This document shows positions 22,946 through 34,059 of a stretch of 64,000 bases of DNA, in pieces. This stretch comes from Euborellia annulipes (taxonomy: Eukaryota; Arthropoda; Insecta; Dermaptera; Anisolabididae), in assembly GCA_023213315.1 (NCBI GenBank), contig JAKCPI010004383.1, positions 62,001 to 126,000 on the forward strand. The letters are read 5' to 3'. Numbering within the stretch: position 1 is the stretch's first letter; each line of letters opens with the position of its first letter. A program made the translations under genes and the position numbers. The notes below the pieces were generated by a model. It searched no databases. It was not told the DNA's origin and saw nothing but the letters and a program-made list of their open reading frames with translations.

Positions 22946-23064
22946 TTGTGTTTGATTGGGCATATCGCGCCCCTTTAGACCTACGACCTTGGATAAAGTT
23001 CCGCGAAAGCGGAAAGTCCTGGTTCGTGTCCAGGGGGCGAGATATTCTCAATCAAACACAAACT
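22946..23064. repeat. Compact hairpin element with tRNA-like interior
   Basis: Outer arms GTGTTTGATTG...ATAT and ATAT...CAATCAAACAC are inverted. Inside, CGCCCC (22968) pairs with GGGGCG (23034). The enclosed ~70 bases contain a TTCCGC/GCGGAA hairpin and a T-arm-like CCTGG-TTCGTGT-CCAGG. No anticodon loop of normal size is present, so it is not a standard tRNA. A related left end occurs near 41350. Confidence 0.45.
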
Positions 23065-23247
23065 CATTTTACTAAATGATATTGACTGGTGCTTAAAATT
23101 GGATACTACCATCTATTTCAAACAGATCTGTGAATTGCTTTTTTTTAGTCTCTTTAGTAGACTACTGAGGTCAGATATAGATGGATATTTATATACTAAA
23201 TTAATTAGTATTAGTTTGATATGGATAACTGAGTAGATCTTGTAGCA

Positions 23248-23572
23248 AGGAATGAAAAAAAGAGAAATTGCAATTATTAAGGCACTTAAAGCTTCGATCA
23301 GATATACGACCATCTTCAGGGCTGAAGTGTATCAACAAAACTTCTCAAGAAGTTAAATTGTTGTGTAAAAGTTTTCTTACCATTAAATAAGGACCAAAGG
23401 CTATTCGAGCTAACTTGATAACAGGTACACTAGTATCATTCAACTTTTTTAGGAGTTTTGTTGACGCACTTCAGCCTGAAGTTGGTTGTATATCTTGCCG
23501 ATACGTCGGCTTGAAGTTCTTAATAAACTAAATAAATCTATCTGTAATTGCTTTTTTCTTCATTCCTTACCA
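23248..23572. mobile_element. Inverted Penelope-like unit, degenerate hammerheads
   Basis: The left half (GCAAGGAATGAAAAAAAG ... AACTTCTCAAG) mirrors the right (AAGTTTTGTTGA ... CTTTTTTCTTCATTCCTTAC). Decayed hammerhead cores sit at 23289-23319 (minus, CTGAAGA ... GAAGC) and 23476-23507 (plus, CTGAAGT ... GATACGTC). Confidence 0.5.
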
Positions 23573-24620
23573 TAAATTAATTAGAAACCACAATATAATT
23601 TAAATACATTTTAATACGGGAAACCGAACTACTGATTCTTAGAAAGAACTTTGGTTACAGATATTAGTTCTGTTTTGTTGGAAATTTTTGAACTGGTTCT
23701 CGAAACATGCTTTGAGAATAAAGAAATATTATATAAATAGGAGACGATTTCATTGAGTAGCTAATAGGCATAAAATCTATTCTATTAAATTAGCTACAAT
23801 TCTTGTTTTCTACATTACTTATTGCTAATGTAACTTTTATTTTAATTAGGTCGATAAAAAAAAAAACAGAATTTTTTAAATAAGTTGTTACTAGAGTCAA
23901 GATTTTTTTTTTCTGAGAAAATTAAAATAACCAACAAAGACTTTAATAAGCTGGTAATTGGATTTTCTCTCTACCTGAAAGGGTTGGTCCCCTAAAGGGT
24001 CAATTAACGTTCTGACCAATCAGGAGAAAGAATCTTAAAAAATGCCCTAAAGATTTTTTTTCCATTTATTAAATTATTAATTGTACCACTCCACAAATAG
24101 CAGGTTTAATCAAACAAGTAGAAAAAATAAATTACTCGAATATTTTTTTCTAAATATTTCCTGCAATTAAAATCAAAATCAGTGTTTTCTTTAGTAAGGT
24201 ACTTTATATGGTCAAATATTTTGGTAAGGTATAAAAAACCTTTTAATTTAAAATAAAAGAGTTAAATGTTTCTTTATAAAGTAAATATAATATGTTTATG
24301 ACTTGTACTTTTTTTATTTGTGCTATATGTTTAATCTTTAGTAAAACTTTTTATCTTTTAAAACAAACTTTTGTTGACTGCAATACGAATAATTTTTATA
24401 TTTTATTTTTAATTAAAATTTAAATATTATTTTATTTTTTTAAATTAAATTAGAATAACAAAATCTCTTATCGCAAGTCTTTTGAAATTCTTCCATATAA
24501 AAATTAAATTATAAAGGTTACTTGCTAGTAATTAATAATTCATAAAAGTGTATTTAAAGATCGCTTTTCATTATTTTACCAAAGAGGCAGAGCCTAAAAA
24601 CAACATACCACTGCAATTAC
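23573..24620. other. AT-rich spacer, no gene seen
   Basis: Low-complexity A/T sequence. No coding, RNA or intact mobile signal is recognised. Confidence 0.4.
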
Positions 24621-24622
24621 TA

Positions 24623-24755
24623 CAGTCGACGCCACAAGTGCCTGATGTGCTCTAGAGTGGAGCCTTGAGTATAAGGCACCACTCCCGACGGCTAAGTATT
24701 TGATTGCCTGAGCACAAGGCTCCACTCTCACATTAGGCACTTGTGGCCTCGACTG
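24623..24755. mobile_element. Tc1/mariner-type MITE, 133 bp
   Basis: It is flanked by TA on both sides (24621-22, 24756-57). Inverted ends are CAGTCGACGCCACAAGTG and CACTTGTGGCCTCGACTG, with the inversion reaching GAGTGGAGCCTTG inside. Almost the whole element is a hairpin. Related ends occur at 43470-43870. Confidence 0.7.
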
Positions 24756-24780
24756 TACTGTATTTCTTCAACTTCTCAGA

Positions 24781-24985
24781 GGCGTAATTTGGGGAGGGGG
24801 CAAGGGAGGACATGTGCCCATCCCCAAGCGTATTGATTTTTTTTAAATTTTATATTATTCTAAATAAAATATTTCAAAATACGGTATACGAGTATATAAC
24901 CTATACAAAATTAAACAATTAATTAAATTAAATATCTTTTGACCAAATTTAAGTACCTATTTATAAGTAAATTTTAAGAAAAAAC
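24781..24985 (-). mobile_element. hAT-type MITE, partial copy
   Basis: Its interior, including ACGAGTATATAAC and AATTAAACAATTAATTAA, is the reverse complement of the intact copy at 25097-25366. The left end is degenerate (GAGGCGTAATTTGGGG) and the other end is lost where the SINE at 24988 begins. Confidence 0.55.
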
Positions 24986-24987
24986 TA

Positions 24988-25450
24988 GTTTTTTTTTTTA
25001 ACACACTCTTTTTTTCTCATTCACACTCACAATCACACACACATTCGCACAGTCTTTTCGGCAACTAAGGCCATATAAGACTTCATACGATAACCGCAGT
25101 GGCGTCATTTCAACTTTTTCTTGGGAGGGGCAAATTTTTTTCTTGGGGGGCAAACATTTATTTTCTTAAAATTTACTTACAAATATGTACTCAAATTGAG
25201 CCAAAAGATATTTAATTAATTGTTTAATTCTCTACAGTTTATATACTCGTAGATATTATTTTGAAAGATTTTATCTAGAATAATATAAAATTTTATAAAA
25301 GTCAGAGCCCTTGGGGGGGAGGCAAATGACCCCCTGCCCCCCCCCCCCCCCCAAATGACGCCACTGGATAACCGATATATATAATATATATTGGGGGTCC
25401 AGGCATTTTTATTTAAGACGTTTGGTATCCAATCCTTACAATGTTAACAC
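24988..25450 (-). mobile_element. tRNA-SINE family 1 carrying an inserted hAT MITE
   Basis: The A tail (T run on plus), CATTCACACTCAC tract and CTTTTCGGCAACTAAGGCC block are on the left. After the MITE (25097-25366) the SINE resumes at GATAACCG and continues to about 25435 with ATTTAAGACGTTTGGTATCC. The tRNA head is missing. Confidence 0.6.
25097..25366. mobile_element. hAT-type MITE, 270 bp, with 8-bp TSD
   Basis: The ends are CAGTGGCGTCATTT and AAATGACGCCACTG, flanked by GATAACCG at 25089-25096 and 25367-25374. An 8-bp duplication and CAGTGGCG ends are hAT hallmarks. A long C run lies inside near the right end. It is noncoding and interrupts a SINE. Confidence 0.8.
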
Positions 25451-26564
25451 TTATTGCTGCCTTTAGTCTCCAATGCCGAAAAGGCAAAACAGAATACTTA
25501 TTGCTGATCTTAAATATTTTAAACTAATCTTTTAATGCATAGTCTATTGATTAAATAAGTCATTATCATTCCATTTTTTTGATTGATTATTCTTTTTATT
25601 AATTCTTTAAATTTAAATTTCTTTCTTTAATAAAAAGAATTTTAATTTAAATTAAATTCCATTTTTTTTTATTAATTCATTCCAAAAATTCCAAAGATTT
25701 TTTTAAGTTACGTACTTAATTAATATTTTCTATCATCTTCTTAGTAGGCTGAATTTTTAATAATTTATTTTATTGTCTTTTTCTCCATCAATTTTTCCCT
25801 TTATTTCTTTATAATAGTAATTTTATTTTATCCCCCAAATAAATGATAGGTTGTCGAATCTCGTAAATTCGCCCTGTATGCCCAGGGGCGGCTGAAACAG
25901 GATTTTAGCCCCTATCGTTATCGTTTCCTGCCCTTTTGCCTCAAACAAGCATTCGAAACGTTTTCCCTTCAAGATTCTTGATGTGATTGATCTTTTTTTT
26001 TAGTCACGTTCTCTCTGGACTTTGTGCTGTTGAACCAGATTTCAATATAACTCGAAAAGAATGCTTGTTCTTTTTATTCCAGTAATTCGTTTTTTCATTT
26101 ATAAAATATTTTCTTTCAATAAATACAAATCTTTTGTGAATTAAATGAGTATCAAAGGAATTTTTTTAATTTTAAAATTTTTGAATTCGCTCTTAATTTA
26201 ATTAAATGTAGAGTAGCTTTATACCTTTTTTCTGGTTTAAATATTTCATTTATTAAAAGACATTTTTTTATTGTAAATATTCTTATAAAGGATTTTTTTT
26301 TTCATTTATATTATTAAATCTTACAAAAAACCTCTCCATTTCACAAGGTTTGAGGTCGGATTCAAGAGTAGAGATTTGAAAATAATATTTTTTTCGCCAC
26401 TTTGATTTCGGGCCTTCATAAATTATAAATTATAATTTTGATATGAAAAAACCTTCTGTCTTGTCTTCAAATCCTTATTAAATTTTGTCAAGAAAATTTT
26501 TCATTTAGTCTATTAGAAAACATTTTTACTCTCGTCTCGTCCGCTGCTAAAACTAGCCATGAAT
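25451..26564. other. AT-rich spacer with a GC-richer patch
   Basis: The patch at 25855-26060 is less AT-rich (GCCCAGGGGCGGCTGAAAC) and might be regulatory or a decayed element. I see no exon with usable splice sites. Confidence 0.35.
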
Positions 26565-26835
26565 CAGGGGCGTATATAATAGGAAGAGGGAGGGGAGGCC
26601 TCCCCCCGAAATTTTTCAAACTATATATGAGTATATGGCGAATATCTGTATTTTTATGACGAATTTCTATATTTTTGTTTGAAAAAGTAAGTCGCATAAA
26701 AAAAGTAATAAGAAAAATGAATATATCTGGTATTTAAAAAATTATTTTTGTGTATAGGGTATATGGAAAAATGAGTTCGGCCCCCCCCCCCCCGAAAAAA
26801 TTTCGATATTCGGGGCGAATATAAATGGATGGATA
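26565..26835. mobile_element. Probable MITE, CAGGGGCGTATATAA end
   Basis: CAGGGGCGTATATAATAGG starts the left side, followed by a G-rich block and CCCCCC. The right side has a second long C tract and ATTCGGGGCGAATATAA. A structurally similar element lies at 51867-52263. Ends are too decayed to call a TSD. Confidence 0.4.
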
Positions 26836-27766
26836 CTCTCAATTTGAGTCTTAAAATGCCATTCCACAAAATATTTATTGTTATTTTTTTTATTATCCAT
26901 GAAGAAGTATTTTTTACAAAAAATTTTGTATCGAATACATGCGGACAAATTGACAGATAATCCTAGATATTTCCATCCCAATTTTCAATTTCGTTTTCCT
27001 CTTATGAACTACACTTACTAATTATACAATATACTTTTACAATTTGGATAAAATGAATTCCAAAAGTTATGAAGAAAATTACATTATTTTTTTTTTTTAC
27101 TTTAATACAATAAACTTTCTAAAAAACATTTTAATAAAAGTTAGAAAGTAATTTTTTTCTTCGTCATTTTTCCCTTAAAAGGTGAATTAATTTTATAAGA
27201 CAAAAAACTTTAATCTTTTATTTTTGTCAAGGTTTTTTTTTTTTTTTATTAATTTCATTTTTAATCTTTTTGGTAGTTTTGTGATTGTCTCTTTAAAACA
27301 ACTTGAAATGATTTGTTGATCACTGGCAGACGATTAATTGTAATTGTTGAACGATTGCCTTCTTGATGAAATGAAACAAAGCAATTATATGTTGTGTTGT
27401 GATTTCAATGAGACAGAATGATATATAAGGGTTGCCAAAAGGGCTTTTATGCGAACCAGGACGTGCAGGAGATTGCTTGGCTTTCAAAAAAAAAAAAAAA
27501 AAAGAGAGAGAGAGAAAGAATAATTTGATATTATCCGAAAGCTATAAAATGCCACCTCGCCTCGAGCTATCTAGATAACCTAAATTTACACCTTGAAAAA
27601 TGAAGAATTTTATTTGGTCTTCACACTCTATAAGAATAAGTTACTTTTTATTTACAAAAATTTATTTTGAAAAGTTTTCAAGATGTTCAGATGATAAATA
27701 TTAATCTGAAAATTTACATAAGACTATATACTCATATTTGAACATTTACCCCATCTCCCTATTTAT
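26836..27766. other. AT-rich spacer, no gene seen
   Basis: A/T tracts, with a poly-A/GA run near 27486-27518. Nothing coding is recognised. Confidence 0.4.
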
Positions 27767-28104
27767 TACTTTCTCTTAACTATATATATGTTATATATAA
27801 GCTTACTGTATATATATAGAGAGAAAGTATTGGATTCATTTCAAAAATTCGATCTCGAGATTTTGATGTCACCCGTATCCGAAAAGTGGTTTTCCCAACA
27901 TGTCTGTCTCTCTGCGTGTCTTTCTTTCTGTCTGTGAACAAAATATCTCAAGAACGAAAAGTGTCAGGAGATGGAAATTTTACATTTAAGTTGAGCACCC
28001 TCCCGAGACGTGAAAATAAGCTTTTGAACAAGAGTTGGCCTACTAGTACTTTATTGATGTACTTTTTCAGTTTTTTTAGATTTTCTCAAAATTCACTCTA
28101 ACAA
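27767..28104 (+). mobile_element. SLR repeat copy, 5' half
   Basis: TACTTTCTCTTAAC hairpin, AGAGAGAAAGTATTGGATTC, CAACATGTCTGTC and GTACTTTTTCAGTTTTTT blocks follow in the usual order. It is cut at 28104, where a SINE family 2 head begins. Confidence 0.65.
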
Positions 28105-28192
28105 ATAAATTTTGTCGCCTGAGATGGGATGCGAACCCGCAACTATTAGAACATAAGCACGCTAACACCTACACCAAGGCCCGAAGGCCTCA
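28105..28192 (-). mobile_element. tRNA-derived SINE, family 2, head fragment
   Basis: On the minus strand CCTTGGTGTAGG-like A box and GGGTTCGCATCCC B box are visible, with the GCCTTCGGGCC end. Only about 90 bp remain, joined to the cut SLR copy. Confidence 0.55.
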
Positions 28193-28865
28193 ACATCTTA
28201 AAAACAGAAATAATTTTTTGGGTTTCTGACAGACTTTATCTTAATTAATCAATGAATAAAAGTGGCGTTAGGGGCTTAACCCCTTCCTCCCACCCACAGG
28301 AATGAGAAAAATAAAATCATCGTTAAATAAATCAATCAATAAATAAAATCCATTACCAGAAAAAGTGAACGAACGAAAATTGTCATTATTATATGCTGTA
28401 ATCAACTTTTTTATCAAAATTAATTTTTAAATCTGATTTCATTAATACAAGCAACTCCTACATTCCGAAAAGAGATTTAAGGGATTTTTGAAGTGAAGGA
28501 TGAATCTCAACTTATAATCCGTGTCATGACGTTGAAATATTTAATCCTTTAGATTCATTTTGATTATGTTAATTAAACTGTCAGAAAAAAAGGCCTCAAA
28601 ATAGATTTTATAATTTTAAATATATATACAGTATATAGAGGCTTTTATTTAATCTAACTTAATAAATTAAAAGTTATGTTTTCTTTTGTTGGTTACTTTT
28701 CTTACCGAGCAGATCCAGATATCAATTTTTCTGACAAATCATTTGCCAGTTAATCTTTTAACAAATTTAGATTTTCAATTCTAAGTTCCGAACCACTCTA
28801 AACAGGAAAATTATTCATTCCTCTTAAAGATTGTGAATTCAGCCAAGTGGAATTTCAAATTACCA
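28193..28865. other. AT-rich spacer, no gene seen
   Basis: No coding or RNA signal is recognised. Confidence 0.4.
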
Positions 28866-28869
28866 GACT

Positions 28870-28902
28870 GACGTTTCGGCCGCTTGTTTAGGCCAACTTC
28901 AG
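28870..28902 (-). ncRNA. Small hammerhead-like motif
   Basis: On the minus strand: CTGAAGT (final A of the core replaced by T), GGCC/GGCC stem II region, CGAAACGTC. Stem I is short (ACT/AGT). Probably a decayed Penelope-like tail. Confidence 0.5.
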
Positions 28903-28939
28903 AGTTAATATTTCCATGCAAACAACATCCATTCTATCC

Positions 28940-29460
28940 TCTAAACAAAAACGTTAACTTTTAACATCTTAAATCAGCGTTAATTCATTTTAACATCTCC
29001 TTGCCTCAAATTGTTATTCTGTAAGCTAAATTTTTAACGCCAAAACGTTAACATTTAGTTATTAGTGTTAAAAATTAATGTAATATCAATGTGAGTCCTT
29101 TAATATTTTAACGCCGAATTTAAATACCTAAAAAAGCGAGGTTATGATTTTGACAGCTTTGAGATAAAAGCAACATGTTAACGTCGCTGTTAAAACTTTG
29201 TTTAAATAATAGTATTTTTTAACGCTCGTGTGTTAGGTAGACCTACAAAATTGAAAATTAGAGGGTTTTGATGAGTGAAAAACTCAAACAAGCAGAAAAC
29301 AGCTATCTTCATATGGATCGTAAACACCTGATGCTAAAAAGTTAAATGTTAAGTCGCTGTTAAAACTTGGTTTAGAGAATAGCATTTTTTAACGCTGATG
29401 TTATTACTTAACTTTTTAACACCTAATCTATGATGTTAAATTTTAGAGAATAGACTTGAT
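28940..29460. repeat. Cluster of TTAACG/CGTTAA words with a duplicated 57-bp segment
   Basis: The hexamer CGTTAA or TTAACG recurs many times. A segment starting GTTAACGTCGCTGTTAAAAC at 29178 is repeated imperfectly at 29349, each followed by ATAGNATTTTTTAACGCT. It looks like repeated or nested terminal parts of a small element; the class is unknown. Confidence 0.45.
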
Positions 29461-31207
29461 CGGCTGCTAAAATCTTGAAATTTGTAACTATCTTTAACTT
29501 CTCGGCCATGGTGGGAAGGTTAAATAGTTGTCCTATATTTTAGAAAATATTATTAATTATTCTGGCAATTGATGGTTAAAAAAATTGATTGTTGGGCATT
29601 GATTCAGACACATCTATTCAACATTTTGGTGAGTAGATTTAAGAAATATAGACCTTCTGTTTTTTTTTTTTTTTTTTACTAATAATCTCCTGAATGCTTT
29701 TGATGATTACCCAATTGCGTGCATTTAAAGCAAAATCTCAATATACACCAATCTTCAATCTTTATTTGGAAATCTGCCAATCGAAGCATTTATTGAATAC
29801 TAATCTTCAATGAAAAATTCTCCTTAGTTCTATATCATTTGATTCTTTTTACGATATTTTATATTTGATTTCAAAATCTTTTGCTCTACATTTCTACAGA
29901 TTAATTAATTTTAATTAATTTTGATAAATTAAATCAGTGCTTTAAACTGATATAGTGTTGTCTGTTATGTTACAATTTATTTATCATCATTGATCTTGGT
30001 CATAAATAGTGGAATAATCTTTTTTATCTTTACATTTCATTTCATTCTTTAAAAAGAACAACAAAAACTCTTCTTTTTAAATTAATCCATAGATCGCTGA
30101 TAGTACTTTTCATTCTATTATTCACAATTAATAAAAAAGTAATTTTTTTTTAATTTATTGATTAAAGTATAAAGCTCGTGTAACTATATATCGAACTTGA
30201 AATATGAAACCTTATAACTTTTAATAAAAAGCGAGTTGTCTTGTATAAAATAAACATGATGTTATGCTTTGGGCTTAATTCAGGTCTGAATTGTATAGAT
30301 ATGTACTGTTCATTGTTCATTCAAAGTTTAACTCGAAGATAAACACACTAAAAATTTTCTGGTTTAAATAGAACTTAAAGCCTAAGTTAGGAACATGGAA
30401 ACAATAGATTAGTAAATCCTCATATTTTTTAAATAAATAATATACTAATTAATAATCCTAAATGATGATGTAGCTAAAATTAAGTTATTAAATTTACGTT
30501 TAATAGAAATTTCTGGCTGACTCAACAATAAAATGAATTCAAAGGAGGAATTCCTTTTTTTTTTTTTTTTTAGTCAAAACGTTTCAATTTGTGAAGGGAA
30601 AAGAAAAAGAAAATGGTTCTAAAAGAAGGAAGAAAAGAATTTGAATGAAATAAATATTTAAAATCATTCCTATTGGAATTCAGTACTATTTTAAGAGGTT
30701 TTTATTTTGGATCGTACTTGACTAGTTTACAACATTTTATTGTATTTTATGTAGGGTTGTGAAGGAAGTGAACAAAATTTGAATACACATTCGTTTTATA
30801 AAATAATAATATATCCAAGAAAAACTTATGATTTGTTCAGTCCTATTCGAGGAAATTATAGAATTTTTAAAATCTACATACAGTACGAGCAATAGTCCAT
30901 CTCCCTGTCTTTTTTCTGGCTGTTTTTTCTCGTCCTAACACAATAAATATCTTTCCTCTTCACTATCAAAATCGGAATTTTACTTTCCTCTTAGCTTTGT
31001 TGCCAATTAACAAGTTATTTTTGACCAATCTCATTAAACTGATTTATCGCCTATTGCGGTTGATTATGGAAAAGTAATCAGTTTATCCTATTAATTAGCA
31101 ATAATTAGTCCAGAAATAATATTATCTTATTCTGAATTGATTCCTGTAATACCTATATTTAAATTTTGTTTAGGGGTCAAATTTCCCCAAGGCTAATAAC
31201 AATAATA
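29461..31207. other. AT-rich spacer, no gene seen
   Basis: Long A/T stretches with poly-T runs at 29660 and 30555. No exon or intact element is recognised. Confidence 0.4.
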
Positions 31208-31320
31208 ATAGTTAAACACCTCCCGGGACCGGAAAAATAAGCTTTTAATCAAAATCGGCCAAAGAGTACTAGTACTTTACTGACGTACTTTTTCAGTTTT
31301 TTTCAATTTTCTCAATATAA
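31208..31320 (+). mobile_element. SLR repeat fragment
   Basis: Central blocks of the SLR family are recognisable: ACACCTCCCGGGACCGG, AAAATCGGCCAAAGAGTACT and GTACTTTTTCAG. Both ends are absent. Confidence 0.5.
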
Positions 31321-32079
31321 GCCAAGAAATTAAAATTATATAATTCGTTCCTTTGCCCTCCTAATAAAATTTTTTCTTGTATGGTGGTTTTACTTTTTCC
31401 TGCAGTACAAAATCAAATTAAATTTATTAGTATTTTTTTCCATTATTTGTTTCAAAATTTGAATTGATTTTTTAATTTTTTTGGCTCTAGGAGAGTGGGT
31501 AGGGCAGGGGGCGGTGGTCTCTCTCTCTCAATACGCCCTTGATATTGACCCAAATATAAAACAAAGTTTTATAAAAAACTTGGACTGTCTTATATTAGGG
31601 CCTTTAATTTTTTGGCAAATTATGCTACATAATAGATACGATTAAATTTAAACTAATATTGTGAATTTTTCTAAAGATTTTATTTAGTTTATTTTTCCTT
31701 TTTTGCATTCTTCAATAAATTGTAAAATCATTTTTTTTGTAATTATTTATCACCGGGGTCTTAAAAAACGTATTTTTTTATTTTTTATAAAAAATGACCC
31801 TCAACATATATTATGGTAAACATGATATTTTAATGAATATAAAGGATATCATAAAGGTAGCTTATTCCAAAAATTTTGCATCATTTATCACTAGCGTTTA
31901 AGAAATTAATCTTAGCAGAAAGATGAGAAGTAACATATTCTGTTATTCTCAGCAAAAAATAGTCAGTCATCTATCTTTTTTTTTCTCTCCATGATCCAAT
32001 TTCGTTTTGATTTCTTTACTCCTGTGATTTTTTTTCTATTTCTATATATTCTAATATTTGAATGGGTGGTGGGGGTTGG
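31321..32079. other. AT-rich spacer, no gene seen
   Basis: A decayed MITE end may be present at 31490-31555 (G-rich, then CTCTCTCTCAATACGCCC). Nothing coding is seen. Confidence 0.35.
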
Positions 32080-32329
32080 TTTCTCTCTATATAGTTTCAG
32101 CGTGACGCGTTTGACGTTTTCGCCTTTGTGGCAGTAGTGGGGAGAAGGGGTCCTGGGTATCGACCCACGCGGTAGCGCGCGCGCATTCCTCCCCCTCTAC
32201 TACTATCCATCGCCAGTATCCTCCCTCCAGTACTCCTTCGGGATCCCCCTAAAACCCCAATTCCCCTTCCAGGGAGAGGGGCTGCAGCAGAAGCAGCATC
32301 CAGGGGTCCATGCGCTCTGGTTTTCGTGT

Positions 32330-32371
<42 letters not shown>

Positions 32372-32595
32372 TGCCTTCCTGTCAAAACATCATGCACCTC
32401 CCCCCCCCCCCCCCCTTCTCAACCCTATTCCTTTTAAACTTAGCCGATCTCGAAATTTAGAAATCATCATATTCTTTTTTTGACGTTCTTTTTATAAATT
32501 AACTGTTACCTTTAAAGAGTTAATCCATTTGAGCAAAAAGGTCTTTCCCAAAATGTGGTTAGTATTGGTATCCAAAGTTAAGGGAGAAGTTGAGG
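32080..32595 (+). promoter_or_regulatory. GC-rich promoter / first-exon candidate
   Basis: A TATATAG box at 32088-32094 is followed within about 30 bp by CGTGACGCG and TTTGACGTTTT (CRE-like) and a CpG-rich block to 32330. A TC microsatellite (32338-32366) and a C run follow. A good donor, GAG|GTATGT, lies at 32595/32596. This is the most CpG-rich unique sequence in the window apart from the Helitron array. I read it as a plus-strand promoter plus noncoding first exon; no downstream exon is identified. The minus strand offers only a 20-codon ATG frame, so that reading is weaker. Confidence 0.4.
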
Positions 32596-32599
32596 TATG

Positions 32600-33170
32600 T
32601 AAAGATATTATGGGGATATATGGGAATATTTGACAGCAATTAAGTAGGCCAAATTCTAAAGTGAAAAAAAAACTGATGTTTACAAAAAGGTTTAAGTTTT
32701 AGGGTCTTTTCGGCTTCTGATGTTCAGTTATACATCCCCTTCTAACATGAAATTAATTGGTAGTATAATTAGCCCCTCCTAGTTAGGATTGCAAACAAAT
32801 CTCTCTTCCCTAGAACGGCAATCGAGACCCTAGCAATATGACACACACATATCCATAATTTTAATGGTTGTCTACTTCTTGTTTTGAAGGCAAACTCTTC
32901 TATAGTTCTAGTGTCCAATTTCTTTATTTTAGAGGTTATTACTTCTCTGCTAAGATAGAGAACTTGAAAAATTATCATAATTAGAGCAGTCTTTATATAT
33001 GGAAACTTTACATAGGTCTATCTAATGAATATGGTGGCCAAAATGGATACAAATGCCGAAGGCCAATAAATAAATAAATAAATAAAAAAAATCTAATGAA
33101 TATAATATGACTATATTTCAATTTAATTACAAATCTTTTAGTTGCCCTTATAGTAAATAGCAGAGTTGGG
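32600..33170. other. Spacer with SINE tail fragments
   Basis: CTTTTCGGCTTCTGATG near 32706 and ATGCCGAAGGCC followed by (AAAT)n at 33052-33091 are remains of SINE family 2. The open frame at 32769-32978 has no support as a gene. Confidence 0.4.
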
Positions 33171-33174
33171 AGAG

Positions 33175-33476
33175 AGCAAGTACAGGAGCAGCAAAGAAAA
33201 AAAAGCCTTTTAATGCCCCATGCTGAAGGAGACGTTTCGGACCAAATTTATTCCTCCATCCTCAGTCCTTTCTTTTAGAGGATTAGTTTTAAACCCTCGC
33301 CTTTTTAATACAATTTACATGTGAACGGATTTTTGTGCATCAAGAACTTTGTGCCTTAAATAAATATTAATTAGCCTAAATGGACTGAGGATGGAAGAAT
33401 AAATTTTGTCGGAAATTTCTCCTACGGCATTTGGCATACTTTATTTCTTTGCTGCTTCTGTACTTGCTTTTTTCCA
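33175..33476. mobile_element. Inverted Penelope-like unit
   Basis: AGCAAGTACAGGAGCAGC at the left mirrors GCTGCTTCTGTACTTGCT at the right. The left half holds a good minus-strand hammerhead (33231-33265) and the right half a decayed one (33384-33417, ending GTCGGAAATTTC). Confidence 0.6.
33231..33265 (-). ncRNA. Small hammerhead ribozyme motif
   Basis: On the minus strand: CTGAGGA, spare base, short GGA/TCC stem II with a long loop, then GAAACGTC. Stem I pairs AAGGA with TCCTT. Core bases are intact. Confidence 0.6.
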
Positions 33477-33734
33477 ACTTATAACATCAACAGCAACTTC
33501 TCTTCTGAATATGTAAATAACATATATGATCTCTTGTATTAATACATTTTACTGAAAACGAGAAATAAATTTACTACGAATGGTTGCCTACACACAGGCG
33601 TATTCGAAACTCTGATTCGAACTCTACGGTTCGTTAATATGGCTCAAAAAAATGTATAAGGAAAAATAATTCTATGATTCGAATAGTGATTTTATCCTAT
33701 TATATGAAAAATTGTATAGTAGATAGTGGATAAT

Positions 33735-34054
33735 AGATATTAATGAGAAAAACAAACTTGAACAAATTATTATAGGAATTTCGAATCGAAAATAATTTCC
33801 TGAAGTAAGATAAATAAAAGGCCAAGCAGCTATGTTTCTATCTTTATTATAGAACCCATAGCAATGTTTCGTTCGACCATGAGACCATCTTCATGGCTAG
33901 GGTCGAAGATGGTCGCATAGTCAACCGAAACGACGCTGTGGGTCCTATAATAAGAAACATAGCTGCTTGGCCTTTTATCTTACTACAGGAAAATTATTTT
34001 CGATTCGAAATTCCTATAATAATTTGTTCAAGTTTGTTTTCCTCATTAATATCT
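33735..34054. repeat. Near-perfect long inverted repeat, about 155-bp arms
   Basis: The left arm starts AGATATTAATGAGAAAAACA and runs through CGAATCGAAAATAATTT and GGCCAAGCAGCTATGTTTC to ACCATCTTCAT. The right arm is its reverse complement, ending TTAATATCT at 34054, with only a few bases between the arms. Decayed hammerhead cores (ATGAAGA...CGAAACATT; CGAAGA...CCGAAACGACG) sit at the centre, so this is another inverted Penelope-like unit, and the least diverged pair in the window. Confidence 0.7.
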
Positions 34055-34059
34055 ATGAA

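Noticed and set aside
32392..32416. Long C run as a functional G-quadruplex
   Set aside because: Homopolymer C/G runs occur at many MITE sites here; no evidence separates this one from slippage.
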